This document shows, one piece after another, positions 55,701 through 64,000 of a stretch of 64,000 nt of DNA. The notes beneath the pieces are model-generated. The model did no database searches and had not been told where the DNA came from. It worked only from the letters and a program-made list of their open reading frames with translations. The DNA lies in the NCBI GenBank assembly GCA_963854835.1, contig OY978526.1, positions 58,658,149 through 58,722,148 on the forward strand, in the 5' to 3' direction. Positions within the stretch are counted from its first letter, which is position 1; every line of letters starts with the position of its first letter. Position numbers and translations under genes: made by a program. The stretch comes from Megamerina dolium (taxonomy: Eukaryota > Arthropoda > Insecta > Diptera > Megamerinidae).

Positions 55701-58700
55701 TTCACAGAGATTCTATTGTATCACACAATTAACATTGAACACTATTTAGGGCAGAAGTCCACTCAAACATGGCAGAACGACAGAATGTCGAATTATGTAG
55801 AAGCATTTCGTCGAGTTGATGTAATATGCTAGAATTTTCAGACCAGTCAGATAGTTTGTTGGCAATGAACTTTTCTAGGAACTTGTTCTTTTTAATTGCC
55901 AAAGCCCAACACTATCAAAGAAAATGAGTGAATGTCTCCTTAGCTCTATATAAAAAATATAAATATGCATTTATTTTTCCAAAATACATTTTTGTCTGTT
56001 ACCATGATAGCTTGTAGCATGTGGCATTTCAATTATAAAAATTGTAAGACTTTATATGTAGACTCCTCGAATCCTTCCTTGCTCGCTTTTTTTTACGTTA
56101 TACATTTGGGAATGTAATTTAACAGGAATCACCTATCTTAAAATATATATCTGTATATCACTAAAAATAATTTTTTAAAAGCGTTAAAAACGTAATTCAA
56201 CTTGCTGGAAATATGCAAAGGCAAATTAACCAGAGTATTTTTCCTCCCTCTTTATTTGTTTTCTTTTGGATCATTTCTGAATAAAGCAAAATATAACATC
56301 CAATCTAATATTCAAATGAAAACCATTTATTTATTTTCAATTTAAATTACTTAATATATGAATTGCTGGATTTGGAGCAAATCTCTCCCTCTGCATAAAA
56401 GAAAGATCCAAAAACAACTATAGATATTAGTATATACGTAGGACATGTATTTATGTGTATGCTTTAAGATGAAATAGGCGAAATATTAAATTTAAATATA
56501 ACTAAGCAACATAACTTTTTGTCATTTCCAAAATTTATGGCTTTTATATTAGCAAGTACGTAGATACTCGCATCATATGTCAGTGGCTCACTTGCTATTC
56601 ATTGCAAGTTAATAAAAAAGGTCAATAAAGTACACCAGTGTTGTGCAAGAAAACCACATATATAACTTACAAAACGAACAAAATAAAAATAAAATTTCCT
56701 TTAAATATACGTTAAATTAAAAGAGAGAAAAAATATTACAAAACAAAATTCGTGAGAATTTAAATTCCATCAAATGAATTTATGTGTAAAATCCTACAAA
56801 AAATTCTCGTAAACCTGCGGAATTTTGATGTTGTTGCAAAATACAAAAAAAAAGAAGAATTTCAACTTTTAAGCATCATTATTTATGTACGTATAACTTC
56901 TTCATATAATTCTTAGGTGACAGTTATTTGATATATAAATATTTTGCCAAATATTAAATTTATGCAGTACGAGTATATAGTGCTTATTATCCGAACAATA
57001 TTAATATATCTGCAAGTACACAATGATTGTACATTTTAAAACAAATAGTTATTAATTTTAATACTCAATTCAAATTTCTTAAAACTTATGAAGTTTTGTT
57101 TTTATTCCCACTGTGAAATGACTGTATGAACATAGAGAGGAAGGAGGAGAATCAATAATATCTATAATATGAAGTTCTTATAATCTAAGCTCATTTACAC
57201 AAATGATTCATTTATCTACTTTTCTATTTGGTTTATTTTATTTAAATCATTCATGAACATGAAATATTCAAAAAGAGGCTTTCCAGTGGGATTTACTTTT
57301 CAGTCGTGAGCAAAGGTATGTAATATAAAAGGAAAAGCATTTGTGATACTAAGATTACATTTTATTATATGTATTTATACTAATGTAACAAATCTAATCT
57401 GGCACTACAAGTTTTTAGGAATAATGGACAGGTTTGTCCTCTAATCTTAAATACTTTTGAGACATCACATTTTTCAGCAATTATTGTTAATAGAAAAATT
57501 ACAAGTTATATTCCGACAAATGGATATAAATATATAGAATATATTTAACGTTTATTATTGCTGAATTGATTGCATTGATATAAGAACAATACCTAGTTGC
57601 TAGTTATAGAAAATTTTGAAATTTTCGATTTTCATCCCGTACTTCGGTACGTTTAGAAAAAATTTTGCTGAGAAAAGCATAATGGAGAACAATCATATAT
57701 TTAACCCTTACTTTGGCGATTATTTTTATATTTATATTATTTAGAGAAGAAATACGACCTCACCGAGTCAAACCAATCTCGGATTAGAAATGTTTACCAC
57801 CTCTGCTAAGCAAGACTTTTTCCATGTGGCTGTGTTATATGTACACATATTTTCCAATTAGGTGTAGGTAAAGCTACAAATCGTTATTTTTTTACCAATC
57901 ATGTCATAAAGAAAACACAAAAATATATGAAGAGAAGATACTATTCTTCTATTGAGTATAACAAAAAAACAATACGAAAAATTAATGTACTATACATACC
58001 TAGAACGAACATATTCCTGGCACTTAACATATGACTTTTAATTAAGTTCTTTAATAAATTTTTGCATATCATTTTATGCAGGGGCTTTCCTAAGGGTGTC
58101 GCTATCAAGTGTTCAAAATTCAACTCAATACAATTTCAGAACAAAAATATTGGATAATATCATATCATATCATATCACATAGATAATAATTACCTTCATA
58201 TAGATTCTAGTAAACTCATTTTGGGAAGACTCCAAAGATTATCAATATTTCTGCAAATTTACATAAAAAGTAAAGTAAATTAGTAATTAAAAACTAAAGT
58301 AATACACTAGGCTCCGAGGAACATTGGAGGAGCTTCATTTTTTATATTAATATAACAGAGGCGCCACTTATTTAACTATGTATATCGCAGAACTTTTTCA
58401 GAATATTTTTGCGAACAAGTTTTTCTAGAATTTATGCTATTCCAGAAATCGCAAAACCGGCTTTTTGTTATAATGCAACAATAAATCACTCTTTGTAGAA
58501 TAAAACACCCTATACAAATACGACATAGCATTCGACAGCCTGCATACAAATATATACAGTATGTAGGTATGTGTACATCATATGCCACACAGACACAAAT
58601 ACATACTCGTACATCTTTTTGCCGCTAAGGTACTCATAATCTTCCATACGAATTGCTAGTTTGACTTCATTTCGAATCATTGGAATTGTATAATTGTTTC

Positions 58701-59151
58701 TATATACGATATGTATACAGCAGTTTATATGTTATTACGGTGTTGTATGTAATTTCATTTATTAATTAATTTGTAAGTTTTTGTGTATACATATAAGAAA
58801 TAAAACACAATAGCAGAAAAGCAATAGATATATGTACTAACATGAGTGTAAAGCACAAGATAGCCAATGTATAGTATAAGCACTGTATATATACCTACAC
58901 TAATCACAATTACTTCTTTACCATATATGTTGACACACATATACACTCATGCATACACATGATGGTACTCCCATGCTGCTATATATTTAGTTGCATGTTT
59001 TTGCTGATACTCGTATTTATGACTAATTAATCGTACGATTCTATAGTTCCAACGTTGTACACTACATACGCGTGTATTTGTATATATGTGTAAATGTGTA
59101 AGTATAGTAAGTGACATATTTGAAGGTCACTTTCGGTTATGCACACCATTT
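52778..59151. other. Long AT-rich interval
   Basis: 6.4 kb in which I recognise no gene, RNA gene or transposon. There are short simple repeats only: ATAATG/ATCATC near 54600-54650 and TCATA near 58156-58178. Possible regulatory DNA cannot be judged from sequence alone. Confidence 0.5.
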
Positions 59152-60934
59152 TATACCCTGCATAATGCAATATGCAAGGTATATTCATTTCGGTCAGATG
59201 TTTGTGTCCACTTGAAGGAATCTCCGGACATATAGACATAGATATATATTCGTGATCAGCGTCGCTTAAATTTTCGATTTAACGATGTCCGTCCGTCCGT
59301 CCGTCTGTCTGTCACCTGGCTGGTTCGCACGATAACTTGAGTAAATATTGAGCTATTTCGACGAAATTTGGCACAAGTAACCTATAATCCAAGGGTACAG
59401 AGGGGATTGATATTGGGCATGATCGGTCAATAGCCACGCCCACACCAAGCATTCAAAGCGACTTACCTCGGAATTTTCAAAATCTTTAACTTGCTATAAC
59501 TCATATAATATACCACTTGGGACAACAATATTTGGCACATAGAGTTATATTATACTACTATATAACCTCGCCAAAAGTGGGTGAGCCACGCCTACTTTTT
59601 AGCGTAGGTCTCGTACAAGTGTCTGTACTTCCTTTAAATTGAAACAGCTGTAACTTCTAAAATCTTCCGTCCAGAATAATCATAACTGACACTTAGATTA
59701 ACACGGTAGTCGGAAATAATATGGCAGAAAATCAGTGTGCCACGGCCTTCTTGGGTCTCCCATACAAAGTTGCCGAAATTAAAAAAAATGTTACCGGTTA
59801 TCGTAGCCCCCATACAAATTTTAAATTGAAACAGATGTAACTTCGGCAATCTTCCGTCCAGAATAACCATAATTGACACTTAGATTAATATGGTAGTCGG
59901 AAATAATATGGCACAAAATCAGTGTGCCACGGCCTTCTTGGGTCTCCCATACAAAGTTGCCGAAATTAAAAAAAAATGTTACCGGTTATAACTTGCAAAC
60001 TATTCAGCGTAGAATAAGGAGATTTAAGGTGTGGATTAGTATTGTACGAGCAACTAGGCTTACAGGAAATGGGCGCGGCATGCCCACTGTTTATTGTAGC
60101 TCCCATACAAAATGACTCATATTCTTTTAAATTGAAACAGCCGTAACTTCGGCAATCTTCTGTCTAGAATAACCATAATTGACACTTAGATTAATATCGT
60201 AGTCGGAAATAATCTCGCAAAAAATCAGCGTACCATGCCCAATTCTTATTGAGGCTCCCATACAAAGTTGAATTAAACAAACATTTTAACGGCGATAACT
60301 TACAAGCTGTTCAGCGTAGAACAACCAGATTGAAGGTGTGGATTAGTATTGTAAGAGCAAATATACCCACAAGAAATGGGCCAGCCATGTCCATTGTTTA
60401 TAGTGGCTCCCATACAGGATGACTGAATTTCTTTTAAATTGAGATAGCTGCAGCTTCTGCAATCTTCTGTCTAGAACAATCATAATTAATACTTGGTTAA
60501 TATGGTAGTTGCACATAATCTGGCAAAAAATCAACATGCCACACCCACTTATTAATGGGGCTACCATACAAAGTTGCGAAAATTTTAAAAAATTTAAACC
60601 GCTATAACTTACGAACTATTCAACGTAGGACAAACAAATTTAAGGTGTGGATTAATATTGAAAAATTAATTGGATTTACACGCCAACTTTTTATATAGCT
60701 CCCATACTAAGTGTCGGAATTGTCTTAAAAACCTCCTTTAAATTATTCCTTTTAGAACTCTCATAACATACAAAGTACTTCGTCAAAGTCAACCATATTT
60801 CGGGCGTAAATTAGCAAAAATTGTTTTTCAAAAAGTGGAAATAAAAGAAAAAGATGGATATTTGAGTAAACTTTTTATATATATATCTACATATACAGGG
60901 TATAATTTGGTCTGCCCCAGCCGACTGTAAGGAG
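59152..60934 (+). repeat. Helentron-like interspersed repeat, copy 5 (long array)
   Basis: Starts TATACCCTGCATAATG, has the GTCCGTCC microsatellite at 59287-59305, and ends with CAGGGTATA, hairpin GTCTGC-CCCA-GCCGAC (one mismatch) and CTGTAAGGAG. It is longer than copy 3 because the core array has more monomers, including two nearly identical neighbours at about 59690-59800 and 59870-59970. Confidence 0.8.
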
Positions 60935-61469
60935 ATTTTTATTTTTATTTTTTTTCTGAATTACATAGCTATTACTTAATTAGTATTGTATCATCGATTT
61001 TATTTTTGTATAAGTATGATATATCAATAATACATATCATGTTTTAATAATATTCAAACACATACAATTAGTGCCCTTTCCTGACAATATATAGCACTTT
61101 GCACTATACAAAACAGGAAGAAAACTGTAAAATGTATATGGGTATCAAAAATAAATACTAAAGAGTAATTATTTTGTCAATTAGCAATACATAACTTTAT
61201 TATAATTCATCCCCAAATATTAAACACTTAAGAAATTTTCTATAATTATAGTTTTCGCTTCTACTCATAATACAGACTTCAGTCATCCATAATCTAAGGA
61301 ACCACAGTGTTAGCATACCTTGATATAAATGTGTAACATAATACAGAAACCATTGTATTGCGTTATTACTTCTGCAGTATGTAAGTATGAATGTGCTAGA
61401 GTTGTAAATGAGTTGAAATTTCCACTTTTCATTCTTTTATATAAATTTTCAAATTCTGAAGTCGCTTTT

Positions 61470-61559
61470 TATACTCTGCATAATGCAATATGCAAGGTAT
61501 ATTCATTTCGGTCAGATGTTTGTGACCACTTGAAGGAATCTCCGGAGATATAGACATAT
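61470..61559 (+). repeat. Helentron-like repeat, copy 6 (5' end only)
   Basis: TATACTCTGCATAATGCAAT through TCCGGAGATATAGACATAT: the first ~90 nt of the family, then unrelated DNA. Confidence 0.75.
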
Positions 61560-61679
61560 GTCAAGAATGAGTTTACACATTGAAAAAAAATCAAATTTTC
61601 AACTTTCTTAGCCAAAAACATTAACTTTTATTTCCATATACACATTTTTTTTATTAGTTACAGATATTTACAGTATTTA

Positions 61680-62934
61680 CATTCTGTCAAATAAGTACCC
61701 GGAAATTTGAAATAAAACACAAACAACTTATCAATCATCTAAATTTATTATATCCAACGAACAATCCAATCATCGAAACACTTTTTAAAGCTATATTCCG
61801 GGATGGCCTTCAGTTCTCGTTGCGAATTAGTTTTGATGTCTTCAATGCTCTCAAAACGGGTTCCACGAAGTGGTAATTTGAGTTTTGGAAACAGGAAAAA
61901 GTCATCGGGGTTGTTCGATGATATTTGTTGAATTTTTGTTCAAAAACTCGTTCACAATGATCGCTTTGTGCGCTGGTGCATTATCGTGGTGCAAAATCCA
62001 ACTGTTGTTCCGCCACAAATCTGGTCTTTTGCGACGAACATTCTCTCTCAAACGCCTCATAACGCTAAGATAATATTCTTTATTGACGGTTTGGCCCTCC
62101 GGTAAGAATTCCGAATGAACAACACCATGAATATCGAAGAAAACGGTCAGCATCACCTTGATTTTCGATTTGCTTTGGCGCGGTTTTTTCGGTTTCGGCT
62201 CATTTTTGGCGCGCCATTCCGATGATTGTTGATTTGTTTGCATGTCGTACTTGAAAACCCATGTCTCGTCACCAGTTATGATGCGTTCGATGAACGTTGG
62301 ATCGGAATTTACGCGTTCAAGCATGTCTTCAGCCACCTTACTGCGATTCACTTTTTGAAGAAAATTCAGATCTTTTGGCACCAATCGCGCTGCGACTTTC
62401 CGCATACCCAAAACATCAACCAAAATATGACGAGCGGTCTCATGAGACATGTTCATTTCTTGGGCTATCTCTCGCAAACTATAATGACGATTTTCGAGCA
62501 CCATTTCCTTTTTTTTGTCGACGTTTTCTTCAGTTGAAGAGGTCGAATGCCGTCCTGAACGTGGCAAATCGTTCACTTCTTCTCGCCCCTCTTTGAACGA
62601 TTTATACCAATCGTAAACTTGAGTTTTCGACATGGTTGAATCACCAAATGTTTTTTTCAACATTTCCAGAATTTTGGCACAAGAAATTTGGTTTGAGACA
62701 CAAAATTTCACACAAACTCTTTGTTCGATATTTTTATCCATAGTAAAAATCGCAACGCACACAAAAAGTTGACTTGTTCCTAATGACGCCGTAACCAAAC
62801 TAAATGACACATAGCAATAAAAATTCACAGAATAGTGGCTGACAGTTGTGCCAATCTGGGAAAAAAATTTTTTTGAAATATTCTCAGAAGGAAAATTAAA
62901 AATGAGAATTTCCGGGTACTTATTTGACAGAATG
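61680..62934 (-). mobile_element. DD34D mariner element, nearly complete
   Basis: 1255 bp with inverted ends CATTCTGTCAAATAAGTACC (continuing to CGGAAATT, about 28 bp), flanked by TA at 61678-61679 and 62935-62936. The transposase starts at 62741 (MDKNIEQRVCVKFC), has an N-terminal helix-turn-helix (SLREIAQEMNMSHETARH), and catalytic Asp residues in ITGDETW, LHHDNAPAH and DDFFLF. It is open to about 61905. There a small deletion removes the usual YSPDLAP context just before the third Asp and shifts the frame; the normal C-terminus (IVRWI, stop at 61748-61750) follows in another frame. Without that lesion it would be close to 335-340 residues. Confidence 0.85.
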
Positions 62935-63209
62935 TATAAAAGATTCATGAAAAAAAAATTGCAAGTTCATCGCAAAAGAAAAGAAAATACAACAAAAAGA
63001 AATTTTTCTCAATTTTACAAGTATCAAGAAACTCTTTTCACAACTATTTTTTTAAGTCCTTTATGCAACACTTCAACGACTAACGGTACATTTACAGTTA
63101 TCTATTTGCGTAAACGCGTTGCAGTGACCCGTTCCTATGATTTTGTTTGTTAGTTTGTGATTAATTTTTGCTTTGTCCACACCATCTGTTTAAATATTGT
63201 GTTTTTAAA

Positions 63210-63945
63210 ATGCCAGGTAAAAGGTTATCGGCTGAAGTGGTTCAGCTTATATACTACAATCGGCAATTGGGAGAAAATGTGGAGAAGTTATCAAAAATGT
63301 TCACTGTAACACGTAAAACAATTTATAATGTTTAAAATCGAGCTGAAAATGGAGTAGATTGGAGTCAAAGTGTGGAGGTGGCCCTAAGCTTAAAATTACT
63401 GATCGGGCAGAGCGCTTAATGATGAGGGAACTGCACAAAAATCCACAAATTTCGACCAGAACGCTTGCGGAGAAACTCAAGGAAGAGTGTGGTATAGTGC
63501 TTTCACATGAAACTGTACGACAGGCGATACTGAGAAACAAATACTCATCAAGTGTTGCTCGTAAGAAGCCGCTGCTATCAGCATAAAATATTGAAAGACG
63601 TTTCTCCTTCGTCTCAAGGCTCATTTCTCAACCTGATGAATATTGGGATGACGTAATATTCTGTGACGAGACAAAAATGATGTTGTATTACAACGATGGA
63701 CCGACCAAGTGTGGCGCAAGGCATTAACAGCTTTAGAAAATCGACACATAATTCCTACTGTTAAATTTGGAAAAATGTTCATTATCATTTGGGGATGTAT
63801 CTCAAGCAGAGGAGTAGGAGAATTGGCTTTTATAGAGTCAACCATGGGCGCACAACATTATTTAGGCATTTTGAAGAGACATTTAATCATTAGTGCGAAA
63901 AATTTGGGTTCATCAGAGAGGGCAAACCGCATTTCAAATTTTATC
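63210..63945 (+). pseudogene. Tc1-like transposase relic, truncated by a repeat
   Basis: Forward-strand frame starting at ATG 63210 (MPGKRLSAEVVQLIYYNRQ). A stop lies near 63334, a frame change near 63355, then the second DNA-binding part (AERLMMRELHKNPQISTRTL) and a stop at 63584-63586. The catalytic region starts with FCDETKMMLYYND near 63660 and continues with FIIIWGCISSRGVGEL near 63778-63825. The second and third catalytic residues are absent because similarity ends near 63945, where a Helentron-like repeat begins. Confidence 0.7.
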
Positions 63946-64000
63946 ACGGCACGCCCACTGTTTATAGTAGCCCCTTTAAATTATCCCTTTTAGAACCCTC
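63946..64000 (+). repeat. Helentron-like repeat, copy 7 (runs off the window)
   Basis: CACGCCCACTGTTTATAGTA and AATTATCCCTTTTAGAACCC match two separate points of copies 4 and 5, so this is an internal deletion form that continues beyond 64000. Confidence 0.65.

Overview
This window looks like dipteran nuclear DNA, most probably from a tephritid fruit fly or a close relative. That identification is an inference from three things: a Drosophila-like intron/exon gene, a retroelement whose primer-binding site matches the anticodon arm of Drosophila initiator tRNA-Met (as in copia), and several kinds of mariner element including rosa-type (DD41D) copies. Composition is strongly A+T-rich and there are no operons, ribosome binding sites or CRISPR arrays.

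The only host gene I can support is on the minus strand, between 20021 (start) and 9013 (stop). It has five coding exons (19322-20021, 14871-14973, 13756-13881, 11266-11443, 9013-9900) whose splice phases join exactly. The predicted product is a 664-residue class A aminergic GPCR that I read as a tyramine receptor of the TyrR/TyrRII type. All seven transmembrane segments and the usual amine-binding residues are present. The third intracellular loop is about 215 residues long and carries a Gln/His tract. A lower-A+T block with CAACAA-type repeats at 44650-45420 could be a distant 5' UTR/promoter, but nothing ties it to the gene.

The rest is a dense, nested set of transposable elements. (1) A tRNA-headed SINE of about 360 bp is present in eight clear copies plus one fragment, on both strands; three copies have visible target-site duplications. 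(2) An interspersed repeat with TATACCCTGCATA sub-terminal inverted repeats, about 150-bp core tandem monomers and a 3' hairpin (GTCGGC-TGGG-GCCGAC) occurs seven times; its layout is that of DINE-1/Helentron-associated elements. (3) Tc1/mariner elements of several subfamilies: two nearly identical rosa-like DD41D copies, an irritans-type copy in intron 3, mellifera/cecropia-type deletion derivatives, a nearly complete DD34D element at 61680-62934 and a Tc1-like relic at the right edge. (4) A Ty1/copia element with two identical 201-bp LTRs and a 5-bp TSD but a broken polyprotein. (5) Several non-LTR retrotransposon relics. (6) A 723-bp TTAA-flanked, piggyBac-like MITE. (7) A Tigger/pogo relic, a candidate hAT-like MITE and a candidate solo LTR.

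Layout: 1-8.8 kb repeats and AT-rich DNA; 9.0-20.0 kb the receptor gene with transposons in introns 1 and 3; 20-36.5 kb upstream DNA with mariner, Helentron-like, LINE, SINE and Tigger layers; 36.5-40.8 kb copia; 41-53 kb SINEs, a TTAA MITE and LINEs; 53-59 kb AT-rich DNA with nothing recognisable; 59-64 kb Helentron-like and mariner/Tc1 elements. The insertions give a relative history: LINEs and Helentron-like repeats are the older layer, SINEs and mariner copies landed inside them, and the copia element is among the youngest.
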